The position numbers and the translations under genes were made by a program. The notes under the pieces are model-generated. The model saw only the letters and a list, made by a program, of their open reading frames with translations. It did no database searches and had not been told where the DNA came from. Of a stretch of DNA of 64,000 nucleotides, positions 42,930-51,097 are shown one piece after another. Numbering within the stretch: position 1 is the stretch's first letter; the number at the start of each line of letters is the position of its first letter. Origin of the DNA: Owenweeksia sp965214115 (lineage in GTDB: Bacteria > Bacteroidota > Bacteroidia > Flavobacteriales > Schleiferiaceae); NCBI GenBank assembly GCA_965214115.1, contig CBDCAU010000008.1:434001-498000 (forward strand), given 5' to 3'.

Positions 42930-44027
42930 ATGAAAAAGACCGCTATAATATTAAGTATGGTGGGCTTGCTGTTTTTGGTGGGACAGGCTTGCAAAAAAGA
43001 CCCTGCTGAAACAGACACGTCCGCCACTTATGACGACACACCATACGAACTCTCGTTCGGTGATTTTGAAGCCCCAAGCCTTGCGTTGGATAATCCTTTG
43101 ACCAAGGAAGGTGTGCAATTGGGGCGGATGCTTTTCTATGAGAAAAAGCTCTCCAAGGACGGCTCGCAGATGTGCGCCAGTTGCCACCGGCAGGAACACG
43201 CCTTTACGGACACCGCCATTTTTTCCATCGGCGTGGAAGGGCTGGAAGGCAAGCGCCAAGCAATGGCCATTTTCAATATGGCGTGGCACACCAATGAGTT
43301 CTTTTGGGACGGCCGCGCCCACTTGCTGCGCGACCAGTCGCTGAAACCCATCGAAGACCCCTTGGAGATGAACGAAACTTTGGAAAATGTCATCGCCAAG
43401 TTGGAGGCCGACCCAAAATACCGCGACCAGTTCATCCGCGCCTTTGGCGATGATGAGATAACGGAAGAGCGGATGTCGCTGGCGATGGAGCAGTTTATGA
43501 ACACCATCGTTTCCGTGGAAAGCAAATACGACCGCTTTTTGCGGGGAGAGGTTTCGCTTTCGCCCAGCGAGGAGCGTGGGCGCGAATTGTTCTTTGCCGA
43601 GTTCAACCCCGGCTTTCCCAGTCTTTCCGGTGCGGACTGTGCGCATTGCCACACGGGGCGCACCTTTGAGAACGATTTGTATATGAACAATGGCTTGGAT
43701 ACCGATGCGGACATCACTGACGTTGGCCGCGAAGAAGTAACCAAAGATGCCACCGACCGCGCCAAGTTCAAGGTCACTTCCTTGCGAAACGTGGAGGTGA
43801 CAAACCCTTATATGCACGATGGGCGCTTCAAAACTTTGGAGGAAGTGGTGAGCCATTACAACGATGGCATCCAGCCTTCTTCCACCGTTGACCCTGCGCT
43901 GGAATATACGCGAGTCTCCGGCGGGTTGAAGCTCACGGCGCAAGACCAAGCCGACTTGGTGGCTTTTCTAAAAACGCTGACGGATGATGTTTTACTGACC
44001 AATCCTGAATTCAGTAATCCATTCTAA
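42930..44027 (+). CDS. MauG/CcpA-type diheme cytochrome c peroxidase, first
   Basis: 365 residues. Lipoprotein signal (VGLLFLVGQACKKDP; lipobox AC). Two CxxCH heme sites are present: MCASCHRQEHAF (near residue 87) and DCAHCHTGRTF (near residue 247). These and SLRNVEVTNPYMHDGRF, with the downstream HYNDGIQ, are the family hallmarks. Members are either peroxidases or MauG-type enzymes that oxidise residues in partner proteins. Start 12 bases after the MbnP-like stop, so translated from the same message; a maturation role for MbnP (as MbnH in methanotrophs) is inferred from this. Confidence 0.9.
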   Translation: MKKTAIILSMVGLLFLVGQACKKDPAETDTSATYDDTPYELSFGDFEAPSLALDNPLTKEGVQLGRMLFYEKKLSKDGSQMCASCHRQEHAFTDTAIFSIGVEGLEGKRQAMAIFNMAWHTNEFFWDGRAHLLRDQSLKPIEDPLEMNETLENVIAKLEADPKYRDQFIRAFGDDEITEERMSLAMEQFMNTIVSVESKYDRFLRGEVSLSPSEERGRELFFAEFNPGFPSLSGADCAHCHTGRTFENDLYMNNGLDTDADITDVGREEVTKDATDRAKFKVTSLRNVEVTNPYMHDGRFKTLEEVVSHYNDGIQPSSTVDPALEYTRVSGGLKLTAQDQADLVAFLKTLTDDVLLTNPEFSNPF

Positions 44028-44035
44028 AATTCAAG

Positions 44036-45076
44036 ATGCATCACCTTTTTTGGCATACATACAGAAAGAAGTGGGCGGCGGTTTTGCTGTTGCCCCTCCT
44101 TTTTTCTTGTCAAAAAGAAGTGGTTTCTGAAATTCCTGAACCGGAGATTTTGGTCATCCCCGCAGGTTTTCCCGAAATGTCTTTTCCCGAAGACAATACG
44201 TTTTCCCGAGCGCGTTGGGAACTGGGAAAAAAACTGTTTTTCGACCCGATACTTTCCGAGGACAACAGCATCAGTTGCGGAAGTTGCCACAAGCCGTCTT
44301 TGGCTTTTGCAGATGACAAAGATTTCAGTCCGGGGGTGGAAAATCAGGCGGGGGTGCGCAATGCACCGTCTTTGGCAAACGTGGGTTACCACCCCTATTT
44401 TTTGAGGGAAGGCAGCGTTCCGACCTTGGAAATGCAGGTATTGGTGCCGATTCAAGAGGAAAATGAATTTGCGCACGACATCTTGGCGATTTCCGAGCTT
44501 TTGCAAAAAGACGAAGATTATGTAAAAATGAGCCAAGAAGCCTATGGACGCGCCCCCGACCCGTTTGTGCTTACCCGCGCGCTGGGTGTTTTTCAACGGA
44601 CTTTGATAAGCGGGAGCAGTGCTTTTGACCACTATTTCTACCAAGGAAAAACCGCCACGCTAAGCGAGAGCCAGCGGCGGGGGATGGATTTGTTTTTTGG
44701 GGAAAAGACGAATTGTGGAAAATGCCACGGCGGGTTCAATTTTACCGATTACAGTTTTCAGAACAATGGCTTGGATTCCGTCTATAAAGACAATGGCCGC
44801 CAGCGGTTTACCGGAAAACGTGAGGATGAAGCCACTTTCAAAGTTCCTTCGTTGCGGAATGTGGAACTGACCGCACCCTATATGCACGATGGGCGTTTTG
44901 AAACAATTACGGAGGTCGTGGAGCATTACAATTCCGGCGGCAAAGCCCATCCCAATCGAAGTCCCTTGTTGAAAGAACTTCATCTTACATCCAATGAAAA
45001 AGCAGACTTGGTGGCTTTTTTAAAAAGCCTGACCGACTGGGATTTTGTCAATAATCCTAATTTTAGAGAGCATTAA
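44036..45076 (+). CDS. MauG/CcpA-type diheme cytochrome c peroxidase, second
   Basis: 346 residues, with a lipoprotein-type signal (VLLLPLLFSCQKEV). Two CxxCH sites: ISCGSCHKPSLAF and NCGKCHGGFNF. SLRNVELTAPYMHDGRFETITEVVEHYNSGGK repeats the pattern of the first paralog, but the two differ widely elsewhere, so the duplication is old. Eight bases separate it from the first gene. Two unequal diheme enzymes next to one MbnP-like protein is unusual; one may be a peroxidase and one the maturase. Electron donors are not visible in the window. Confidence 0.9.
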   Translation: MHHLFWHTYRKKWAAVLLLPLLFSCQKEVVSEIPEPEILVIPAGFPEMSFPEDNTFSRARWELGKKLFFDPILSEDNSISCGSCHKPSLAFADDKDFSPGVENQAGVRNAPSLANVGYHPYFLREGSVPTLEMQVLVPIQEENEFAHDILAISELLQKDEDYVKMSQEAYGRAPDPFVLTRALGVFQRTLISGSSAFDHYFYQGKTATLSESQRRGMDLFFGEKTNCGKCHGGFNFTDYSFQNNGLDSVYKDNGRQRFTGKREDEATFKVPSLRNVELTAPYMHDGRFETITEVVEHYNSGGKAHPNRSPLLKELHLTSNEKADLVAFLKSLTDWDFVNNPNFREH

Positions 45077-45105
45077 ATGGCCGTCATTTTAAAAGATAAA
45101 TCCAC

Positions 45106-45115
45106 AATCCTGCAA
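45106..45115 (+). promoter_or_regulatory. AATCCTGCAA motif, copy 2
   Basis: 38 bases between the motif and the ATG of the second HYC_CC_PP gene (45154). The following CCGTTTTC and a TTTCTTTG box parallel copy 1. Confidence 0.55.
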
Positions 45116-45153
45116 ACCGTTTTCATTCTCTCCCAGTTTCTTTGCACACTGAA

Positions 45154-45585
45154 ATGACAAAACTTCTTTCCGCATTTCTTGCTTTCCAAGTGCTGCTCAG
45201 TACGATGAGCTTCAGCATCGGGGCGCATTTTTGTGGGGATGAGTTGAAAAGCGTGGCGCTGTTTGGAAAAGCCAAACCCTGTGAACACGCGGCTGGAGCC
45301 GAAAAAGAAAGTTCAGCTTGCCCCTTTCATTCAAATCCCCATCAAGAAAAAAAAGATGGAAAAGGCTGTTGTGATGATGAGCAAATCATCGTGGAAGGCC
45401 AAGATGTGGAAACCACATTTTCCAACGTTGAATGGCAGCCCGCTATGGATTTCGTTTCGGTTTTCAAAGGTTTTGCTACCCCATCTTTCAATATTTCCGA
45501 TGCTTCTTTTTCGGGATATCTTCATTATAAACCGCCGATTTTAAGGTTGGATTTTCCCGCCTTTTTGCAAACTTTTCGCATTTAG
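45154..45585 (+). CDS. HYC_CC_PP family small protein, second
   Basis: 143 residues from the ATG at 45154 (MTKLLSAFLAFQVLLSTMSF), almost the same signal peptide as the first paralog, then HFCGDELKSVALFGKAKPCEH, CPFHSNPHQEK, KGCCDDEQIIVEGQD and HYKPPILRL. The His/Cys content is high. It lies directly before the multicopper oxidase gene. Upstream region shares the AATCCTGCAA motif and layout with the first paralog, so both are likely regulated together. The frame could extend four codons upstream to a TTG at 45142; ATG at 45154 is preferred because it lines up with the first paralog. Confidence 0.82.
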   Translation: MTKLLSAFLAFQVLLSTMSFSIGAHFCGDELKSVALFGKAKPCEHAAGAEKESSACPFHSNPHQEKKDGKGCCDDEQIIVEGQDVETTFSNVEWQPAMDFVSVFKGFATPSFNISDASFSGYLHYKPPILRLDFPAFLQTFRI

Positions 45586-45703
45586 ACTTTTCTTGGGAAA
45601 TCTTCCTTGGTTTCCTTCTTTTTCAATGCCTTGAAAAATCACCTCCGATTTTTCTCTAAAAGGCGCTTGTCCTGTATTCTAATTTTTATAAATAAAGAAA
45701 AAA

Positions 45704-48031
45704 ATGAAGTCTAACATTTTAACAACATTTCTAACTTTCCAATCGCTGTTTTTCTTTGGAATTTTATCCGCGCAAAGCGACACCACTGTTTACCGCCTCA
45801 CCATCGACCAAAAGACCGTGAAAATCGCGGGCAAAGAATCGAAAGGGATGACCGTAAACGGCGGCATTCCCGCGCCCACTTTGACCTTTCAGGAAGGCGG
45901 CTACGCGATTATTTATGTGGAAAACAAAATGGATGTGGAAACTTCCGTGCATTGGCACGGCCTGTTGCTGCCCAACTTTCAGGACGGCGTACCATATCTC
46001 ACCACGCCGCCCATCCGCTCGGGCGAAACTTTCAAATATGAATTCCCGCTCATTCAGGCGGGGACGTATTGGTACCACTCGCACACGATGCTGCAGGAAC
46101 AGAGCGGGGTGTACGGTGCCTTCGTCATCCAGCCGAAGGAAAAAACGTTGGAATATGACAAGGAATTGGTGCTGGTGCTTTCCGATTGGACGTTCCAAAA
46201 ACCTCACAATGTGCTGCGCAATTTGAAGCGCGGCAACGAATGGTACAACATCAAAAAAGGCACGGCCACGCCGCTGAACCAAGTGATTGGGCGAGGGGCG
46301 TTTGGCGCGCAGTTAAATTTTTGGAAACAGCGGATGGAGGGCGCGGACATTGCCGATATTTATTACCCCGCCTTTTTGACCAACGGCCAGACCGCCGCCG
46401 AATATCCCGACTTGAAACCCCGCGAAAAAGTGCGGTTGCGGATTATCAACGCGGCGGCTTCTTCGCAGTTTTGGCTGACGTTCGGCGGGGCGGAGGACCC
46501 CCTTTTGGTGGCCGCCGATGGGCTGAACGTTGTACCCGTCAAGCGCAACAAAACGTTCATCGCCATTGCGGAAACCTACGATTTTATCGTGGAAATTCCG
46601 GCCAACGGAAAACTGGAAATGCGCGCCACCGTGCAGGACGGCAGCGGGACAACCTCGGCTTTTTTGGGAACGGGCGAAACCTTGGCTGCGCCCGCCGTGC
46701 CGCGCCCCGACAAAATCGGGAAGATGAAACAGATGGCGCAGATGGATATGAAAATGGGCGCGCCCGCTATGAAATTCAATCCTGAAAAGGTAGAACCGCA
46801 GGAAATGATGGACGAATGGGGAATGCAGATGGACGGCGAAATGGATATGAAAAATGGCCATCATCATCACAAAAAAGACAAAGAAATGAAGATGGAAATG
46901 CCCAAGGATTCAATGGAAAATCATTCGGAAATGAACCACTCAAAAATGCCAAATGGAATGGAAAAAATGGAAGATGGAAAAATGATGGAAATGGGCGGGA
47001 TGCAAATGTTTTCCGAGTATAATTATGATTATTTAAAATCCCCTGAAAAAACAGATTTTTCAGATGAAAAACCCGTCAAGGAAATTTTACTGAACCTGAC
47101 CGGAAATATGTGGCGCTACATCTGGAGCCTGAACGGTGTGCCGCTGAAGGAGGCCGACAAAATCAAGATAGAAAACGGGCAAGTGGCACGCATTACTTTA
47201 AACAACCTGACGATGATGCACCACCCGATGCACTTGCACGGGCATTTTTTTCGGGTGATAAACGAGAACGGCGAATACTCCCCGCTGAAACACACCGTGA
47301 ACGTGCCGCCGATGCAGAAAGTGACCATTGAATTTGATGCCACCGAAAGCGGCGACTGGTTTTTCCATTGCCACGTTTTGTACCATATGATGAGTGGGAT
47401 GGCGCGGGTTTTCAGCTACGACACTCCGCGCGACGAGCGGCTGGACGATTATCCCGTCAAGTTCCTTATCCAAGAGGGCAACCAGTTTTACAGTTGGGGC
47501 ACGGCGGACGTGGCCTCCCATCTGGCGGAACTTAGTTTGGTTTCGTCCAATACGCGCAACCAGTTCAACCTGATGGGCGAATATGGCTGGAACCAGAATG
47601 TGGAACTCGAATTTTCCTACGAACGTTACCTGAGCGACTATTTCCGCGTGTTCGGCGGCGTGAACGTGGAAAACGAGACCGAAAACAGCTTGAATGAAAT
47701 CGAGACTTCCGCTATCGCGGGCATCCGCTGGCTCACGCCTTATATGTTTGATTTGGACGTGCGGATTGACCACCGTCTGCGGCCGGAAATCCGCTTGGGG
47801 CGCGAGGTGATGCTTTTTCCGCGCACGGCCATTTTCGGGAATTTTGAATACCAGACCGATTTTGGCTGGGTCACGGAATTTGATGCCGAGCAAATTGCGG
47901 ACAACCCGAATTTTCAATATGAAATCACTTGGTCGGCGGGGGCGGAATTTTTCCTTTCAAGAAATTTTTCACTGATGGCCAGCTATGATAATCGCTTTGG
48001 CACGGGCGGCGGGCTTTCCATAAGATTTTAA
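45704..48031 (+). CDS. CopA-type multicopper oxidase fused to a CopB-like outer-membrane domain
   Basis: 775 residues. Residues 1-600 are a CopA-type multicopper oxidase with all copper motifs: HWHG (near 84), YWYHSHTML, HPMHLHGHFF and HCHVLYHMMSGM. Between domains 2 and 3 lies a Met/His-rich insert of about 100 residues (MKQMAQMDMKMGAP, GHHHHKKDKEMKMEMP, GMEKMEDGKMMEMGGM), of the kind that binds Cu(I). From about residue 610 to the end the sequence is beta-rich and resembles the CopB outer-membrane barrel (WNQNVELEFSYERYL, VRIDHRLRPEIRL). Separate copA and copB genes are the rule; here they appear as one chain. It has a signal peptide (LSAQSD). Confidence 0.88.
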   Translation: MKSNILTTFLTFQSLFFFGILSAQSDTTVYRLTIDQKTVKIAGKESKGMTVNGGIPAPTLTFQEGGYAIIYVENKMDVETSVHWHGLLLPNFQDGVPYLTTPPIRSGETFKYEFPLIQAGTYWYHSHTMLQEQSGVYGAFVIQPKEKTLEYDKELVLVLSDWTFQKPHNVLRNLKRGNEWYNIKKGTATPLNQVIGRGAFGAQLNFWKQRMEGADIADIYYPAFLTNGQTAAEYPDLKPREKVRLRIINAAASSQFWLTFGGAEDPLLVAADGLNVVPVKRNKTFIAIAETYDFIVEIPANGKLEMRATVQDGSGTTSAFLGTGETLAAPAVPRPDKIGKMKQMAQMDMKMGAPAMKFNPEKVEPQEMMDEWGMQMDGEMDMKNGHHHHKKDKEMKMEMPKDSMENHSEMNHSKMPNGMEKMEDGKMMEMGGMQMFSEYNYDYLKSPEKTDFSDEKPVKEILLNLTGNMWRYIWSLNGVPLKEADKIKIENGQVARITLNNLTMMHHPMHLHGHFFRVINENGEYSPLKHTVNVPPMQKVTIEFDATESGDWFFHCHVLYHMMSGMARVFSYDTPRDERLDDYPVKFLIQEGNQFYSWGTADVASHLAELSLVSSNTRNQFNLMGEYGWNQNVELEFSYERYLSDYFRVFGGVNVENETENSLNEIETSAIAGIRWLTPYMFDLDVRIDHRLRPEIRLGREVMLFPRTAIFGNFEYQTDFGWVTEFDAEQIADNPNFQYEITWSAGAEFFLSRNFSLMASYDNRFGTGGGLSIRF

Positions 48032-48048
48032 TTTTAAAAACCAATACA

Positions 48049-48591
48049 ATGAAAAATGTAACAATGGCTGTAGTAGCGGCCGCACTTGCGGTAACTTCCT
48101 GCGTGGAAGGCAGTCCAAAACAGAAAACAGAAGTAAGCACTCCCGCGGAAGTGAAACAAGAAAAGGCCGATATGGAGGATGGTTATGATACGGAGTTCAA
48201 AGACGGGATGGTGGGCAAGGTGTTTCAGAATTACTTGGAAATCCGCACCGCTTTGGTTCGTTCAGATTTAGAAAATGCCAAAACGGCCGCTTCTAATTTG
48301 GCGGAAGGTTTTAGCGCCGAACGCGCCGAACTTCGCCAATTGGCACGGGAAATGGCCAATGCCGAAAGTTTGGAGGACATCCGTCGGCACTTCTCCGATT
48401 TTTCGATACAAGTGGAAAATTTGTTGGACGAATCCATTAGCGGCGGCACATTCTACAAGCAGTATTGCCCGATGGCTTTTGATAACCAAGGGGCTTTTTG
48501 GTTTTCGGATGCCAAGGAAATCCGCAATCCCTACTTCGGCGACCAAATGTTGAAATGCGGCCACGTGGAAAAAACTTTCACCAAGAAATAA
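48049..48591 (+). CDS. DUF3347 lipoprotein (copper-linked)
   Basis: 180 residues with lipobox VTSCVEGS. Domain of the DUF3347 type: NYLEIRTALVRSDLENAKTAASNLA, then the diagnostic KQYCPMAFDNQGAFWFSDAKEIRNPYFGDQMLKCG. The paired Cys and the Met are likely metal ligands. DUF3347 is frequently fused to or next to CusB-type copper efflux proteins. Starts 18 bases after the multicopper oxidase stop; probably co-transcribed. Confidence 0.85.
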   Translation: MKNVTMAVVAAALAVTSCVEGSPKQKTEVSTPAEVKQEKADMEDGYDTEFKDGMVGKVFQNYLEIRTALVRSDLENAKTAASNLAEGFSAERAELRQLAREMANAESLEDIRRHFSDFSIQVENLLDESISGGTFYKQYCPMAFDNQGAFWFSDAKEIRNPYFGDQMLKCGHVEKTFTKK

Positions 48592-48599
48592 GCAGCAAA

Positions 48600-49058
48600 A
48601 TGAAAAACAAATACACCACGTTCGCCCTGATGATGCTGTGCTCATTTCTATTTATGTACGCGGCAATGTTCTTCAACGTTGCGGCTTTTGACCATATTTA
48701 TCTCAGTCATACCCGCACTTATATGGCTTTGTATATGGTGGGTCCGATGGCGTTGATAATGCTGGCTTTTATGTTGCCGATGTATAAAAACCGCAAGAAA
48801 AATGCTGTGATTGTTGCCCTCGGCCTCCTGGCAGGAATCGGGAGCTATGTGCTTTTAAGAGACCAGGCTACCGTGAAGGATGTCCAGTATATGAAGGCAA
48901 TGATTCCGCACCATTCTTCGGCTATTTTGGTGAGCGAGCAGGCCACTTTTGAAGACCCCGAAACCGAGAAGCTGGCGAAAGAAATAATCGAAGCACAGAA
49001 GAGGGAAATTGCTCAGATGAAGAAGATAATTTATCGTCTGGAAAATAGAAAGCAATAG
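48600..49058 (+). CDS. DUF305 membrane protein
   Basis: 152 residues from the ATG at 48600; the longer frame from 48498 overlaps the preceding gene out of frame. Three membrane helices near the N-terminus (FALMMLCSFLFMYAAMFF and two more), then a soluble DUF305 segment with YMKAMIPHHSSAILVSEQA and LAKEIIEAQKREIAQMKKII. The HH and Met pattern suggests metal binding. It follows the DUF3347 gene by 9 bases. Its role is unknown but such genes are common in copper and heavy-metal resistance sets. Confidence 0.82.
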   Translation: MKNKYTTFALMMLCSFLFMYAAMFFNVAAFDHIYLSHTRTYMALYMVGPMALIMLAFMLPMYKNRKKNAVIVALGLLAGIGSYVLLRDQATVKDVQYMKAMIPHHSSAILVSEQATFEDPETEKLAKEIIEAQKREIAQMKKIIYRLENRKQ

Positions 49059-49073
49059 CAGGCGAAAAATTTT

Positions 49074-49104
49074 TGCAAATCAATCCCATAATCCTGCAAA
49101 TCAA
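49074..49104 (+). promoter_or_regulatory. AATCCTGCAA motif, copy 3, with direct repeat
   Basis: TGCAAATCAA occurs twice with a 22-base pitch (GCAAATCAA at 49074-49082 and 49096-49104) and the second overlaps AATCCTGCAA (49090-49099). Pitch of two helical turns fits an AraC-type dimer site. It lies 62 bases before the copper-storage gene. Confidence 0.55.
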
Positions 49105-49160
49105 AAATAAGCCGAGCTTGTTAGCAAGGCCGAATCCATAATTTTTAAAACCCAAGAAAA

Positions 49161-49481
49161 ATGAACGCACACGATTTGATTCCCATCTTGCAGAAATGCG
49201 CCAGCTATTGCCACTACTGCGCTGACCAATGTTTGGACGAGGACAACCTCCAAAAAATGGTGAAGTGCATCCGCACCGACCGCGCTTGCGCCGAAACCTG
49301 CAACGCCACGGCGAACTTGCTTTCAATGCGCGCCGACAACGCCGCCGACTTTGTAAAACTCTGCAAGGAAATTTGCGAAAAATGCGCCGATGAATGCGAG
49401 CAGCACGATCACAAACATTGTAAAGACTGCGCCGAGGCCTGCCGCGAATGCGCCGAGGCTTGTGGCAATTACAACGGCTAA
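49161..49481 (+). CDS. Four-helix-bundle copper-storage protein (Csp, DUF326)
   Basis: 106 residues, 14 Cys, no signal peptide, hence cytosolic like Csp3. Cys recur every three or four residues on each helix: CASYCHYCADQC, KCIRTDRACAETCNATA, CKEICEKCADEC, HCKDCAEACRECAEACG. Such proteins bind many Cu(I) ions inside the bundle. A terminator follows at 49515. Its upstream motif links it to the other copper genes. The small mature size and Cys spacing make the family call safe. Confidence 0.92.
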   Translation: MNAHDLIPILQKCASYCHYCADQCLDEDNLQKMVKCIRTDRACAETCNATANLLSMRADNAADFVKLCKEICEKCADECEQHDHKHCKDCAEACRECAEACGNYNG

Positions 49482-49514
49482 TTTTTTAGTCTAAAATAAA
49501 GGTTGAGAGAATAA

Positions 49515-49551
49515 GGACAGGTGTTAGAATGGAGAAACGCCTGTCCTTTTT
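49515..49551 (+). terminator. Rho-independent terminator of the copper-storage gene
   Basis: GGACAGGTGTT (49515-49525) pairs with AACGCCTGTCC (49536-49546), with one G-T pair, followed by TTTTT (49547-49551). Ends the gene at 49481. Confidence 0.85.
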
Positions 49552-49588
49552 ATTTTCTGTCGGTCAAAAAAAGCGCTTTGTAGAAAAA

Positions 49589-49711
49589 TTTGTACTTATA
49601 AAGCGGACACTTTTAAGTGAATATGTACTTATAAAAAAAACAAAATCTATTTAATATGTATTTTTGAAACGGACATATTAAATGTAATTTGTACATTCGC
49701 CAAGTACAAAT
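49589..49711 (+). promoter_or_regulatory. Tandem 40-bp repeats and palindrome before the second ATPase
   Basis: Two 40-base units (49589-49628 and 49655-49694), each bounded by GTAC...GTAC and sharing CGGACA, match at 28 of 40 positions. ATTTGTAC/GTACAAAT (49687-49694 and 49704-49711) forms a palindrome nine bases before the ATG at 49721. Probable operator. Confidence 0.6.
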
Positions 49712-49720
49712 AATTAAAAG

Positions 49721-50995
49721 ATGCCCGCTCCCGAAACTTTTAAGAACGTAATCGCCGATGCCGTGGCGCGGGACTATTGCGCGTCTTTGCGGAGGGTGCA
49801 ACTCCCCACAGATTTCAACAAAGTCATATCGCTGCTTGGCCCGCGGCGCAGCGGCAAAACCTCGGTGTTGTTTGCACTCATCGCCGAACTGCGGAAAAAC
49901 CTGCCGCGCGAGCAAATCCTCTATATCAATTTTGAGGACGACCGACTGTATCCGCTCGAACTGGCCGATATGGACCGCTTGCTTACCGCTTATTTCGACC
50001 TATATCCCGCGATGCGCGAGCAAAAAGTGTATTTTCTTTTTGATGAAATCCAAGAAATCCCGCATTGGGAAAAGTTTATAAGGAGAGTTTATGACACTTT
50101 GGATTGCCGGATATTCTTGACGGGTTCGTCCTCCAAGTTTCTGAGCAAAGAAATCGCCACGGGACTGCGTGGCCGCACCATCTCCTACGAAGTGTTTCCG
50201 CTCAGCTTCCGCGAATTTTTATCGTTCAAAAACATCGCGGCTGACGTGCATTCCAGCAAGTCGCAATCAGCCATCCGCAACGCGTTGACGGAATTTTTGA
50301 CCCAAGGTAGTTTTCCCGAAACGGTGGGCTTGGATTGGGATTTGGCACGGCGCGTCATACAGGAGTTCATCGACCTTATCATCTACCGCGACATCGCCGA
50401 GCGGCACGGCATCCAAAATGCCTCCCTGCTGAAATATTTGACCAAGCACCTTTTTGTAAATATGGCCAACCCATTGTCTGCCAACAAATTGTACAATGAC
50501 TTGAAATCGCAGGGCTTTAAAGTGGGGCGCACCACGGTGTACGATTATCTGAATTATTTGGAAGATGCGTTCCTTATATTTCAAGTGCCCAAATTCAGCC
50601 GTTCGGTGCGCGAGCAAGCCGTGAACCCGAAAAAAACCTACGGCATCGACACGGGTATAAAACACGCGATGAGCATCGGCCACGACTGGGGCCGGCTGTA
50701 CGAAAACACCGTGTTTTTGGAACTGCGCCGACACGGACATTCCATCCATTATTGGAAAGACAAACAAGAGGTGGACTTTTTGGTGAACGAAACCCACTTG
50801 ATAAACGTGGCTTATGAAATGGATGCGCCGCAAACCCGCGCCCGTGAAATCAACGGGCTGGTGGAGGCTGCCCTTTCTTTGGGTTTGTTGGAAGCCACCT
50901 TGGTCTCCGCCGATGTGGAAGAAACCGTGGAAAAAAAGGGTGTCCATATCCAAATAATCCCATTATGGAAATGGCATTTGACGATGAGTTTTTAA
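49721..50995 (+). CDS. AAA ATPase with DUF4143 C-domain, second
   Basis: 424 residues, the second AAA_14/DUF4143 ATPase in the window. Walker A GPRRSGKTSVLFAL, Walker B LFDEIQEIPHWEKF, then TGSSSKFLSKEIATGLRGRT and the C-terminal KDKQEVDFLVNE nuclease-like motif (E-V-D-F). The Walker B reads FDEIQ, intact. Winged-helix-like segment near residue 250 (NKLYNDLKSQGFKVGRTTVYDYL). Not closely related to the first one beyond the fold. Placed between the copper-storage gene and the permease but with separate control, so function in copper handling is not implied. Confidence 0.85.
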   Translation: MPAPETFKNVIADAVARDYCASLRRVQLPTDFNKVISLLGPRRSGKTSVLFALIAELRKNLPREQILYINFEDDRLYPLELADMDRLLTAYFDLYPAMREQKVYFLFDEIQEIPHWEKFIRRVYDTLDCRIFLTGSSSKFLSKEIATGLRGRTISYEVFPLSFREFLSFKNIAADVHSSKSQSAIRNALTEFLTQGSFPETVGLDWDLARRVIQEFIDLIIYRDIAERHGIQNASLLKYLTKHLFVNMANPLSANKLYNDLKSQGFKVGRTTVYDYLNYLEDAFLIFQVPKFSRSVREQAVNPKKTYGIDTGIKHAMSIGHDWGRLYENTVFLELRRHGHSIHYWKDKQEVDFLVNETHLINVAYEMDAPQTRAREINGLVEAALSLGLLEATLVSADVEETVEKKGVHIQIIPLWKWHLTMSF

Positions 50996-51097
50996 TATAA
51001 AAAATTTGTGCAGATTTTTCTTAAATAAAACCCGCTATTTTGTAAAAATAGTTTGTACAAAAAACTTCTTTTTTCTAAACATTGTTAGTGCAAAAAA

